This document shows positions 1 through 6,389 of a DNA stretch of 7,890 nt, one piece after another. Position 1 is the stretch's first letter. Each line of letters starts with the position of its first letter. Source of the stretch: Ignavibacteria bacterium. GTDB lineage: Bacteria > Bacteroidota > Ignavibacteria > Ignavibacteriales > Melioribacteraceae. The position numbers and the translations under genes were made by a program. A model generated the notes under the pieces. The model worked only from the letters and a program-made list of their open reading frames with translations. It searched no databases and was not told the DNA's origin. The DNA lies in the NCBI GenBank assembly GCA_027347805.1, contig DAIEQP010000315.1:1-7890 (forward strand). The letters are read 5' to 3'.

Positions 1-1
1 T

Positions 2-415
2 ACGCAAGTAACTCCAAATGATGCAAACACAATACTATTATATAATAATCTTAGTAATATTGGAATGGGAAGCGGCGATAAGGAATTTGGTTATTGCGTG
101 AGATGTATAAAGGATAATAATACTAATGAAATACAAAAGGAAGGATTGCCATATAAATTTGATTTGTTTCAGAATTATCCCAATCCTTTTAATCCTATTA
201 CTATTATAAAATTCTCATTGCCCCAAAGTAAATTTGTTACTATCAGAGTTTATGATTTGATGGGCAGACAAGTTTTCACACCTGTGAATGATAAACGTGG
301 ACCAGGTATGCATGAGATTGAATTTAACGGCTCTTTTCTTGTTAGCGGTATTTATTTCTACAAAATTCAAGCTGGAGAATTCAGTCAGACTAGGAAGATG
401 ATATTATTGAAATAA
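2..415 (+). CDS. Secreted FISUMP-like protein with T9SS type A sorting domain (3' end only)
   Basis: The frame is open from base 2 with no stop, so this is the C-terminal 137 residues of a longer gene that starts before the window; the ATG at 65 is internal. The first ~40 residues end in GYCVRCIKD, which resembles the closing motif (G-x-x-VRC-x-xD) of Fibrobacter succinogenes major paralogous (FISUMP) domains. After a short linker, residues ~52-137 form a type IX secretion sorting domain: FDLFQNYPNPFNP, then a beta-rich stretch with VYDLMGRQV, SGIYFYKIQ and a terminal KMILLK. In this family the domain directs export across the outer membrane by the T9SS and is normally removed or used for surface attachment. 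The product is therefore expected at the cell surface or outside. The role of the missing N-terminal part cannot be told. The sorting domain call is very secure; the FISUMP call rests on one short motif. Confidence 0.85.
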   Translation, partial: TQVTPNDANTILLYNNLSNIGMGSGDKEFGYCVRCIKDNNTNEIQKEGLPYKFDLFQNYPNPFNPITIIKFSLPQSKFVTIRVYDLMGRQVFTPVNDKRGPGMHEIEFNGSFLVSGIYFYKIQAGEFSQTRKMILLK

Positions 416-551
416 GAGAGTTTTTCAATTTTTTGCTAATTAATTAACCGCGTTTATAATCGATTATTTGCACATATCGACTGATAGCATCATTTATCGT
501 TTTGTTGTATAGAAATCCCACCTAAGCTCCCATTTTTGTGTGTCTTAAAAA

Positions 552-582
552 ATTCTATTTCTTATAGCGTCAAAAATAGAAT
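552..582. repeat. Inverted repeat, 9-bp perfect arms, 13-nt loop
   Basis: The arms are ATTCTATTT (552-560) and AAATAGAAT (574-582), separated by 13 nt. It lies about 40 nt before the small ORF at 623. On the minus strand the second arm runs into a T-rich tract, as in a weak terminator, but no minus-strand gene points at it. With only two G-C pairs the stem would be weak as RNA. It could equally be a protein-binding site or chance in AT-rich DNA. Confidence 0.35.
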
Positions 583-622
583 CAAAAAATGTTCATGAAT
601 TATTAATGGAGTTATTTTTTAC

Positions 623-709
623 ATGGGTACTGCACAGCTTATACTGCTGATCGGAGGGTTGACAATTGTTGGAGCTATGTCTCTAATCATTTCCAAATCA
701 TTTATGTAA
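623..709 (+). CDS. Small hydrophobic peptide ORF, or 5' remnant of a broken gene
   Basis: An ATG at 623 opens a 28-residue frame beginning MGTAQLILLIGG and ending in ISKSFM before TAA. Residues 5-23 are almost wholly hydrophobic and could span a membrane once. GGAG at 608-611 lies 11 nt upstream, a rather long spacing for a ribosome binding site. The opening MGTAQ plus a long apolar stretch recalls the N-termini of longer pilin-like or anchored hypothetical proteins in Ignavibacteria-type genomes. That comparison is from memory and not verified. If right, this may be a truncated copy: past the stop the same frame reads only about 11 more codons (KILNNPVFFP) before another stop. It could also be a true small membrane protein or chance. 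Confidence 0.35.
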   Translation: MGTAQLILLIGGLTIVGAMSLIISKSFM

Positions 710-920
710 AAAATTTTGAATAATCCTGTATTCTTTCCCTAAAACTCGTTAATAAAATCTACTGTAAGATTTTTGAACAACTCTTGATTATATTATCTTG
801 TATTTCAAGTAATTCTGTTTAAAAATGTTCATTTTGTTTAATGTTTGGTTGGATTCATGGCTTTAGGGAAATATGGTGTCTGGAGCATTTTATAAAATTA
901 AGTGCTCAGGAAATAAATAT

Positions 921-924
921 GGAG
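921..924 (+). promoter_or_regulatory. Shine-Dalgarno GGAG that sets the start of the GlcG/HbpS-like gene
   Basis: GGAG sits 5 nt before the ATG at 930, while the earlier in-frame ATG at 873 has no such site. The 930 start also gives a product of normal family length. The three following genes lack a clear site of this kind, so this may be the main ribosome entry point of the cluster. Confidence 0.65.
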
Positions 925-929
925 TATTT

Positions 930-1349
930 ATGGAAAATACATTCGAAAAAAGATCTATTTCTTATGAAAGCGCAATTAAAATGATTAACGCTGCTCATGA
1001 AAAGGCAAAAGAAATTGGAGTTACAATTACTGTTGCAATTGTTGATGAAAGTGGTGTTCAAAAGGCTTTCGGACGAATGGATAATGCACCTTTAATTAGT
1101 GTTAAAGCTTCCTTAAAAAAAGCACTTACTGCAATCGGTTTTGGAATTTCAAGCGGACAAGAATGGTTTAATTTTATAAAGGAAGATCCAATTATGAGAG
1201 AAGGAGTTCATGATTTTGATGATTTTATTCTCCTTGGCGGCGGCTCACCAATTTTTATTGAAGGTAAACTTGTTGGAGCTATAGGAATCAGCGGCGGGCA
1301 TTATAAACAGGATGAGGAATGTGTAAAAACTGCTTTAAATATTCTATAA
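930..1349 (+). CDS. GlcG/HbpS family protein (DUF336, haem-degrading-type fold), cytoplasmic
   Basis: A 139-residue protein of the GlcG/HbpS family (PF03928, COG3193), close to the usual length. Family marks from this start: AIVDESG at 36-42, the RMDNAP segment at 49-54, helix SVKASLKKALTA at 57-68, GGGSPI at 103-108, GAIGISGG at 116-123 and QDEEC at 127-131. Family members bind haem or small ligands, often as oligomers; HbpS of Streptomyces binds haem and modulates the SenS sensor kinase, while GlcG lies in glycolate operons with unclear function. The in-frame ATG at 873 would add 19 residues that do not fit the family and lacks a ribosome site, so 930 is preferred. There is no signal peptide or membrane segment, unlike secreted HbpS. 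The stop is 4 nt before a large sensor kinase, so the two are probably co-translated. A role as accessory ligand or redox sensor for that kinase is an inference. Confidence 0.88.
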   Translation: MENTFEKRSISYESAIKMINAAHEKAKEIGVTITVAIVDESGVQKAFGRMDNAPLISVKASLKKALTAIGFGISSGQEWFNFIKEDPIMREGVHDFDDFILLGGGSPIFIEGKLVGAIGISGGHYKQDEECVKTALNIL

Positions 1350-1353
1350 CATT

Positions 1354-4110
1354 ATGAAAAAATTATCAACATCAGACATAATAAAAAAACTTAGTGAATA
1401 TCACTCTAGAATGTCCAGAGTAAAAGAACTTCAAGAATTGGCAAATGTTGTAGAAGAAACTCTTGAAGAATTTATTCCCTCAGAATGGACAGGTCTTTAT
1501 TTATTCAATCAGAAAGAAAAAAAGCTGAAACTTCTTTTCGCAAAGGGATTTAACGATGAAGAAAAACGATTGGCTGAAGAAACAGCAATGGAAAGACATC
1601 CGGGAAAAGTATTTAAGGAAAAAATTGAAATAAACATTCCCGACGTTGATAATGATATTGAAAAAATTACTGTTGACAGCCCAAGATCGTTTCGTGTTAA
1701 GTCTAGGCTTTATCTACCTGTGATGAACAGGGATGAATGTGTAGGCACATTTGGAGTTACGAGTGCAAAAAAGAACAGATTTGATAATGATGATATAGAG
1801 TTATTTAGATTTATTTGTATGATGGCCGGCGTAGTTTATTATAACATTGTTCTTGAAGAAGAAAGGGAAAGAGTGTTAGATGATTTACGGATAAAAGAAA
1901 AAGCAATCTTCTCAAGTAGCAATGGAATTATTATTACTGATGCAACTAAAAAAGATAATCCAATAATTTTTGCAAACCAGGCATCGTCGATAATAACTGG
2001 TTATTCTTATGAAGAATTGGTTGGTAAAAACTGCCGCTTTCTTCAAGGGAAAGATAAAAATCAACCCGGTTTAATTGAGCTAAGAAAAGCTATAAATGAG
2101 AAAAAACCATGTTCAATAAAATTGAGAAATTATCGTAAAGACGGCTCATTGTTTTGGAATGAATTATCAATAAGCCCGATTCTTAATTCCGATGGTGATG
2201 TTACAAATTTTATTGGTGTTCAATCAGATATAACCGACAGAATTTTATCAGATCAATTGTTGCTTGAATCAAATGCAAGACTTCGAGAACTAATTACAAA
2301 CCTGGGATCAGGAATTCTTGTTGAAGACGATGCAAGACGCATTGTAATAGTCAACAAAGAATTCTGTAATATGTTTAGCATTCCGGTCGATCCAATTTTG
2401 CTCGTTGGAGCTGATTGTTCCCAAAGCGCTGAGCAATCTAAATACTTATTTAAGAATCCTGAAAGTTTTGTTAAAGGAATTGAAAAAGTATTATACGATA
2501 AAAAATTAGTAATTTCGGAAGAGTTAGAGCTTAACGATGGAAGATTTTTTGAACGTGATTATGTTCCTATATATATTGAAAATAATTACACTGGGCACCT
2601 TTGGAATTATCGAGATATCACTGAAAGAAAAAACTATGAAAAGGAAATGAATGAATTAAAAATATTTTACGAGCAAACTTTAAATGATTTGCCCGGACAG
2701 ATAGCTGTTTTCGATAAAGAGTTTAAATATATGTATGTAAATCCAAGCAGCATATCAAATAATAATTTAAGAGAATGGATTATTGGCAAAGATGATTTTG
2801 ATTTTTGCCTCTACAGAAATTATGATTTATCAATAGCACATAAAAGACGTGAAAGACTCTTGCAGGTCGCAAAAGAGAAAATGCCTATCAAATTTGATGA
2901 AATATTAAAAAAAGAAGATGGTTCAATATACTATTTCGAAAGGGTAATTAGTCCAATATTGAATAAGGATGGAGAAATCAAACAATATTTAGCTTATGGT
3001 GTGGATGTAACTACAAGAATAAATGCAGAGCTAGATATACTTAGTATTAAAAATCAACTTGAATCGGTGCTAAATACAATTGGAGAGGGAATTATTACTA
3101 TAGACCAGAATGGAAAAATAGTCCTTGTAAATGATGAAATAGAAAAAATGTTTGGATGGAATAGGCTTGAGTTGCTTGATAAAAATATTGATATGCTTTT
3201 CCCGGATAATTACAGACAAGATCTTTCTTCCGGTATTGATAAATTTATTAAATCTAACAACCTGCAAGATCAAAATAGATCCATAACTTTTGAAGGTATT
3301 AAAAAAGATAAATACAAATTCCCAATAGGAATAAGACTGCGTGAAAACTTAATTGGCAAGAACCATTTTTATACTGTTGCTATAAACGATGTATCGGAGT
3401 TAAATAAGTTGATTCAAGAATTAGAAACATCAAATAAAGCGCTTTCGGATTTTGCATATATAGCTTCCCATGATTTGCGCGAACCGCTCAGGAAAATTTC
3501 CTCTTTTGGTAGTTTGCTTTATAAATCAATTTCCAATAATCTGAATGAAGATGATAAAGAAAATCTTGAGTACATGATTGAAGGTTCAAAAAGAATGCAG
3601 CAGATGATTGACGATTTGTTGTTCTATTCTAGAATTACTACAAAAGCAAAGAAATACCTTAAAATAAATCTTGATGAAGTCCTGAATGAGTTAATTGATT
3701 TTGACTTGGCAGAGGCTATTAATGATAATAATGCCAGAATTATAATTGAAAATACTCTTGGTTCTTATGAAGGTGAAAAAACTCAACTCAAACAGCTTCT
3801 GCAAAACTTAATTAGCAATGCAATAAAGTACAGAAAGAAAAATGAAAATCCTGTTGTAAAAATTCGGAGCGAGCGCACTTCAGATAATTTGAAGATTATG
3901 GTTGAAGATAATGGCATTGGAATTAATGAAAAGTATTTGACCCAGATATTTGAAATGTTTAGGAGGCTTCATTCGAAGGAAGAATATGAAGGAAGCGGTA
4001 TTGGTTTATCAGTATGTAAAAAGATTACTGAAATTTATAATGGAAAAATTGAAGTGATTTCAGAACTGAAAATAGGTTCGACTTTTATAATTTATTTACC
4101 TGTTAAGTAA
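1354..4110 (+). CDS. LOV-domain sensor histidine kinase (GAF-LOV-PAS-PAS-PAS-HisKA-HATPase)
   Basis: A 918-residue soluble kinase with no membrane segment. Domain order: GAF (~25-168); LOV-type PAS (~182-297); PAS (~305-427); PAS (~432-556); PAS (~562-685); HisKA (~693-765) with phospho-acceptor His706 in SHDLREPL; HATPase (~803-918) with N-box Asn822 (NLISNAIKY), G1 box DNGIGI at 852-857, F box IFEMFRRLH and G2 box GSGIGLS from 880. The LOV domain carries GKNCRFLQG with adduct Cys227, plus Gln231, Asn259, Asn269 and Gln290, matching YtvA Cys62, Gln66, Asn94, Asn104 and Gln123 with only a 2-residue loop insertion. LOV domains bind FMN and form a cysteinyl adduct in blue light, so this is very likely a photoreceptor kinase; redox sensing by the flavin is an alternative. 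The AYIASHDLREPL signature resembles bacterial phytochrome kinases. The start lies 4 nt after the upstream stop and has no Shine-Dalgarno, suggesting translational coupling. The likely phosphate acceptor is the regulator encoded 11 nt downstream. Confidence 0.93.
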   Translation: MKKLSTSDIIKKLSEYHSRMSRVKELQELANVVEETLEEFIPSEWTGLYLFNQKEKKLKLLFAKGFNDEEKRLAEETAMERHPGKVFKEKIEINIPDVDNDIEKITVDSPRSFRVKSRLYLPVMNRDECVGTFGVTSAKKNRFDNDDIELFRFICMMAGVVYYNIVLEEERERVLDDLRIKEKAIFSSSNGIIITDATKKDNPIIFANQASSIITGYSYEELVGKNCRFLQGKDKNQPGLIELRKAINEKKPCSIKLRNYRKDGSLFWNELSISPILNSDGDVTNFIGVQSDITDRILSDQLLLESNARLRELITNLGSGILVEDDARRIVIVNKEFCNMFSIPVDPILLVGADCSQSAEQSKYLFKNPESFVKGIEKVLYDKKLVISEELELNDGRFFERDYVPIYIENNYTGHLWNYRDITERKNYEKEMNELKIFYEQTLNDLPGQIAVFDKEFKYMYVNPSSISNNNLREWIIGKDDFDFCLYRNYDLSIAHKRRERLLQVAKEKMPIKFDEILKKEDGSIYYFERVISPILNKDGEIKQYLAYGVDVTTRINAELDILSIKNQLESVLNTIGEGIITIDQNGKIVLVNDEIEKMFGWNRLELLDKNIDMLFPDNYRQDLSSGIDKFIKSNNLQDQNRSITFEGIKKDKYKFPIGIRLRENLIGKNHFYTVAINDVSELNKLIQELETSNKALSDFAYIASHDLREPLRKISSFGSLLYKSISNNLNEDDKENLEYMIEGSKRMQQMIDDLLFYSRITTKAKKYLKINLDEVLNELIDFDLAEAINDNNARIIIENTLGSYEGEKTQLKQLLQNLISNAIKYRKKNENPVVKIRSERTSDNLKIMVEDNGIGINEKYLTQIFEMFRRLHSKEEYEGSGIGLSVCKKITEIYNGKIEVISELKIGSTFIIYLPVK
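1897..2244 (+). other. LOV photosensory domain region within the kinase gene
   Basis: This segment encodes residues ~182-297 of the kinase. The adduct cysteine codon is TGC at 2032-2034. The stretch ITDATKKDNPIIFANQ is close to YtvA ITDPALEDNPIVYVNQ, and RKDGSLFWNEL matches KKDGTMFWNEL; the YtvA comparison is from memory. It is the only one of the four PAS-type domains here with the flavin-cysteine motif. The other three have no recognisable cofactor motif and may bind small ligands or just relay the signal. The domain ends in the usual DIT triad (SDITDR). Confidence 0.92.
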
Positions 4111-4121
4111 AAAGAAATAAA

Positions 4122-4553
4122 ATGACTAGCGAAACATTTAATCTGCTTATAATTGAAGATGATCCGAGCGAACAGAAATTACTTAAAATGATAATCACGG
4201 AGAGCGGATATAATACACATCTGAAATTTATAAGTGATGGCGAAGAAGCAATTGATTTTATAAACTCATTTCCGGGGCTCGAAACAATATTCAACAGGAT
4301 TAATCTTGTTCTGCTTGATTTGAATCTTCCTAAAATAAACGGAATTGAAATTCTTGAATCCCTAAAAAGAAATCCATTGTTAAAAAAAGTTCCGGCAATT
4401 ATTCTTACTACATCTCATAATAAAAATGACGTTGAAGCAGCCTATAACGCCGGCGCTTCTGGATATATAAGAAAGCCTTCAACAATTCAGGAATACGAAG
4501 CAGCAATCAATACATTATTTAATTATTGGTTTGGCATTTGTTTAACATCTTAA
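4122..4553 (+). CDS. Rcp1-type single-domain response regulator
   Basis: A 143-residue protein that is a receiver domain and nothing more. It has the acidic pocket IEDD (Glu12, Asp13, Asp14), phospho-acceptor Asp66 in LLDLNLPKING, the switch residue Thr97 in ILTTS, and Lys118 in YIRKP. The LDLNLPK, LTTS and YIRKP motifs and the tail ending near YW are those of the Rcp1 subfamily, usually the partner of cyanobacterial and other bacterial phytochrome kinases. It lacks an effector domain, so it should act by binding a partner or by passing phosphate on. It starts 11 nt after the LOV kinase and ends 11 nt before a receiver-kinase gene, so it is very probably in the same operon and the direct substrate of His706. 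The start has only an A-rich leader, with no Shine-Dalgarno. Confidence 0.92.
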   Translation: MTSETFNLLIIEDDPSEQKLLKMIITESGYNTHLKFISDGEEAIDFINSFPGLETIFNRINLVLLDLNLPKINGIEILESLKRNPLLKKVPAIILTTSHNKNDVEAAYNAGASGYIRKPSTIQEYEAAINTLFNYWFGICLTS

Positions 4554-4564
4554 TCGGATAAAAA

Positions 4565-5677
4565 ATGAAAAAGAAGACATTAGTAATTTGTGATGACGAT
4601 AAAATAGATGTAAAACTTTTTAAAAAATATCTCGGTCCTGAAAAAACGAAAAATTATGAAATTCTCGAAGTTAATTCCGGAGATGAGCTTAATGAGTTAA
4701 TTAAAAGTAAAAAGTATAATATTGATCTTCTGCTTCTTGATTATTATCTAGGTGATACAACCGGTTTGGAACTTCTTCGAACTGTAAATAAAGAACATAA
4801 TTTTCCTGTTATCATTCTAACAGGACGCGGGGATGAAGAAATTGCAGTTGAGTGTATGAAAGAAGGAGCCAGCGATTATATAGCTAAATATCTTATTTCG
4901 AACTATGACCTTGAGAAAACAATTAACCAGGCAATGGAACGTTGGGAAGTTGAACAGGAAAGAGATCATTTGCTTGGTATTGCCGCTCATGAATTAAGAA
5001 ATCCATTATCAGTTATACTTGGTTATACAGAAATATTACAGGATTATGATGAAATTGAATTTGTAAAACAAAAAGAAATGATAAATGTTATTCATGAAAG
5101 ATCAAGACATTTGTTAAATATAATTAATGAACTTCTGGATATTACAAGGATCGATAAAGGCATTGTGTCACTTAAAAAAAGAATTTGCGATTTGCAAAAA
5201 CTTGTGCGTAAGAAAGTAGATGAGTATAAATATCAAGCTGGAAAGAAAAAAATAAAAATCAATTTTGTGTCAGAGTATGAAAAAATATTAGTCGAAATCG
5301 ATCCGGATAGGCTCGAAGAAGTATTATCTAATTTTATTGATAATGCAATCAAGTATTCACCTCAGCATACTTCAATTTTAATTTCTCTCAACAAAAATAA
5401 TGACAAAGCAGAGTTAACAATTAAGGATGAAGGGCTTGGTATAAAAGAAAATGAATTGAAATATTTGTTCAAATTATTTTCGAGCAAAAAAATAAGTACT
5501 TTGCCAACAGGTAAAGAAACCAGAACAGGACTTGGATTGGCAATTTGTAAAAAAGTAATTGATGCACACGGCGGTGAAATATTTGTAGAAAGTCAAATTG
5601 GAAAAGGCAGTGCCTTTACAATAGTATTGCCGATAGATCCTAATTTATCAAATGATCAGAAGGTATCTGAAAAATAA
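4565..5677 (+). CDS. Receiver-histidine kinase hybrid (REC-HisKA-HATPase)
   Basis: A 370-residue cytoplasmic protein with an N-terminal receiver (~4-125) followed directly by a kinase core. Receiver: acidic pocket CDDD (Asp10-12), phospho-acceptor Asp59 in LLLLDYYLG, Thr86 in ILTGRGD, Lys108 in DYIAKY. Kinase: His142 in AAHELRNPL, N-box Asn260 in NFIDNAIKYS, G1 DEGLGI at 288-293, G2 TGLGLAIC from 321. The order receiver-then-kinase means phosphorylation of Asp59, perhaps by the upstream LOV kinase, could switch the attached kinase on or off. No other sensor domain is present, so the receiver is probably its input. The start lies 11 nt after the Rcp1-like regulator, with a weak GGA at 4556-4558 as the only candidate ribosome site. 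Its own downstream regulator is not seen in this window; the Rcp1-like protein is a candidate. The domain call is secure; the wiring is inferred. Confidence 0.92.
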   Translation: MKKKTLVICDDDKIDVKLFKKYLGPEKTKNYEILEVNSGDELNELIKSKKYNIDLLLLDYYLGDTTGLELLRTVNKEHNFPVIILTGRGDEEIAVECMKEGASDYIAKYLISNYDLEKTINQAMERWEVEQERDHLLGIAAHELRNPLSVILGYTEILQDYDEIEFVKQKEMINVIHERSRHLLNIINELLDITRIDKGIVSLKKRICDLQKLVRKKVDEYKYQAGKKKIKINFVSEYEKILVEIDPDRLEEVLSNFIDNAIKYSPQHTSILISLNKNNDKAELTIKDEGLGIKENELKYLFKLFSSKKISTLPTGKETRTGLGLAICKKVIDAHGGEIFVESQIGKGSAFTIVLPIDPNLSNDQKVSEK

Positions 5678-5679
5678 CC

Positions 5680-5693
5680 TATCATTAATGATA
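5680..5693. repeat. Perfect 14-bp palindrome between kinase and mutarotase genes
   Basis: TATCATTAATGATA reads the same on both strands. It begins 3 nt after the stop of the receiver-kinase gene and ends 28 nt before the mutarotase start, followed by ACTTTTAT. Having no loop and only two G-C pairs, it would make a poor RNA hairpin. An operator for a dimeric regulator, or a weak terminator that closes the signalling operon, are both possible; chance in AT-rich DNA cannot be excluded. Confidence 0.4.
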
Positions 5694-5721
5694 CTTTTAT
5701 TAATAATTATAGTGTATTCGG

Positions 5722-6069
5722 ATGAGCTCAACAAAAAGATATTGCAAAACTTTACAGCTGGAAGATGACCCCAAATTGATAGAGGAATACATCAATCTTC
5801 ACAAACCTGAAAACGCGTGGCCTGAAATATCAGCAGGAATGAAGGAGGTTGGTATTTTAGAAATGGAGATTTACCTGAAGGGAACATCATTATTCATGAT
5901 TATGGAACTAGATGAAAAGGTTGATCATGATTCGGCTATGAACAAATTAAATACCTTACCTCGCCAAAAAGAATGGGAGATGTTTGTATCTCGATTTCAA
6001 AAAACCTCTTCCACAAATTCTGCAAATGAAAAATGGGTTTTGATGGATCGAATTTACAAACTTGAATAA
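5722..6069 (+). CDS. rhaM: L-rhamnose mutarotase family protein
   Basis: A 115-residue protein of the RhaM family (PF05336), near the usual ~105 residues. Members interconvert the alpha and beta anomers of L-rhamnose (or related sugars) in the cytoplasm, feeding rhamnose isomerase. Family marks: KRYCKTLQLEDDP at 5-17, Tyr23 and His27 in EEYINLHKPE (matching the active-site Tyr and His of E. coli RhaM), NAWPEI at 31-36, GILEMEIYLKGTSLFMIMELD at 44-64 (written here as a known block), RQKEWE at 81-86 and EKWVLMDRIYKL near the end. There is no signal peptide. It lies 44 nt after the receiver-kinase gene; that gap holds a palindrome, so it may be a separate unit. No other rhamnose gene is in view, so the true sugar could be another deoxy-hexose. 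The ATG has no Shine-Dalgarno, but the start fits the family alignment. Confidence 0.85.
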   Translation: MSSTKRYCKTLQLEDDPKLIEEYINLHKPENAWPEISAGMKEVGILEMEIYLKGTSLFMIMELDEKVDHDSAMNKLNTLPRQKEWEMFVSRFQKTSSTNSANEKWVLMDRIYKLE

Positions 6070-6096
6070 TCACCTAAGTTAAAATCCTTCGAAGAT

Positions 6097-6117
6097 GTTA
6101 ATAGAGAAATTATTAAC
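6097..6117. repeat. Inverted repeat, 7-bp perfect arms, 7-nt loop
   Basis: The arms are GTTAATA (6097-6103) and TATTAAC (6111-6117), 28 nt after the mutarotase stop. A T-rich stretch (GTTTTATT) follows about 7 nt later. It may serve as a weak transcription terminator for the mutarotase gene, or as a regulator site. The stem has a single G-C pair, so its stability as RNA is poor. Confidence 0.3.
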
Positions 6118-6286
6118 GCGGATGTTTTATTAAATTAAAGGGTAGCCGTGGTAATAGCCTCAGTCTAATAAAATCAATATCAAAACATTTTATAAACTAT
6201 CTTTCCTCATCTGATAACAATTGCCTGATAAAATTCTTAGTTAGGTCAAACAAATTTGATTACTTTTTACCCAATCCATAATTTCA

Positions 6287-6317
6287 TTTTGTGAATAACT
6301 ATCTAAAGTTAAGTTTA
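6287..6317 (+). promoter_or_regulatory. Possible Bacteroidota-type promoter for the amidase gene
   Basis: TTTTG at 6287-6291 and TAAGTTTA at 6310-6317 resemble the -33 (TTG) and -7 (TAnnTTTG, one mismatch) elements used in Bacteroidota, with 18 nt between them. Transcription would start about 70 nt before the ATG. Whether this lineage uses that consensus is not certain. Confidence 0.22.
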
Positions 6318-6378
6318 TAGAACTACCGTAAATAAAAGTGTACATCAATAAATTATTTAGTTTTAACGTCTTTATTCT

Positions 6379-6383
6379 GGAGG
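6379..6383 (+). promoter_or_regulatory. Strong Shine-Dalgarno GGAGG of the amidase gene
   Basis: GGAGG lies 6 nt before the ATG at 6390, an ideal spacing. It fixes the start, which is also immediately followed by a signal peptide. It is the best ribosome binding site in the window. Confidence 0.8.
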
Positions 6384-6389
6384 AACAAA

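Larger units (their letters stand above)
416..929. other. Intergenic region, 514 nt, with only a doubtful short ORF
   Basis: No convincing full-length gene is present on either strand. The stretch is very AT-rich. It contains a perfect 12-bp palindrome ATAATCGATTAT (456-467), a 9-bp inverted repeat (552-582) and a 28-codon hydrophobic ORF (623-709), the latter two listed separately. No GC-rich hairpin plus T-run terminator is seen after the T9SS gene. The promoter of the downstream signalling cluster should lie here, but I see no clear TTG / TAnnTTTG pair of the Bacteroidota type. The nearest resemblance is TAATGTTTG at 839-847, which has one extra base. Confidence 0.6.
6070..6389. other. Intergenic region, 320 nt
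   Basis: No supported gene is seen on either strand. The stretch holds the 8-bp palindrome CTTCGAAG (6087-6094), an inverted repeat at 6097-6117, a small stem TCAAA/TTTGA at 6246-6259, a possible promoter near 6287-6317 and the Shine-Dalgarno of the amidase gene. One frame is open from 6117 to a stop at 6279-6281 but has no ATG and no recognisable content. Confidence 0.6.

Noticed and set aside
456..467. 12-bp palindrome ATAATCGATTAT as an operator or terminator
   Set aside because: A single short AT-rich palindrome with no T-run and no clear promoter beside it; chance is likely enough.
857..895. Short frame reading MALGKYGVWSIL just before the GlcG-like gene
   Set aside because: It faintly recalls the start of LLM-type flavin oxidoreductases, but 12 residues are too few and neither other frame continues the similarity.
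873..929. Upstream in-frame ATG that would add 19 residues to the GlcG-like protein
   Set aside because: It has no ribosome site, the extra residues do not fit the family, and the ATG at 930 has GGAG at ideal spacing.
3070..3273. Minus-strand ORF inside the LOV kinase gene
   Set aside because: It lies opposite a well-conserved PAS domain, has no family features and is a shadow of the coding frame.
4103..4294. Minus-strand ORF opposite the response regulator start
   Set aside because: Antisense shadow of a clear receiver domain.
6117..6281. Open frame of 54 codons in the intergenic region before the amidase
   Set aside because: It has no ATG, no ribosome site and no recognisable motif; expected by chance.
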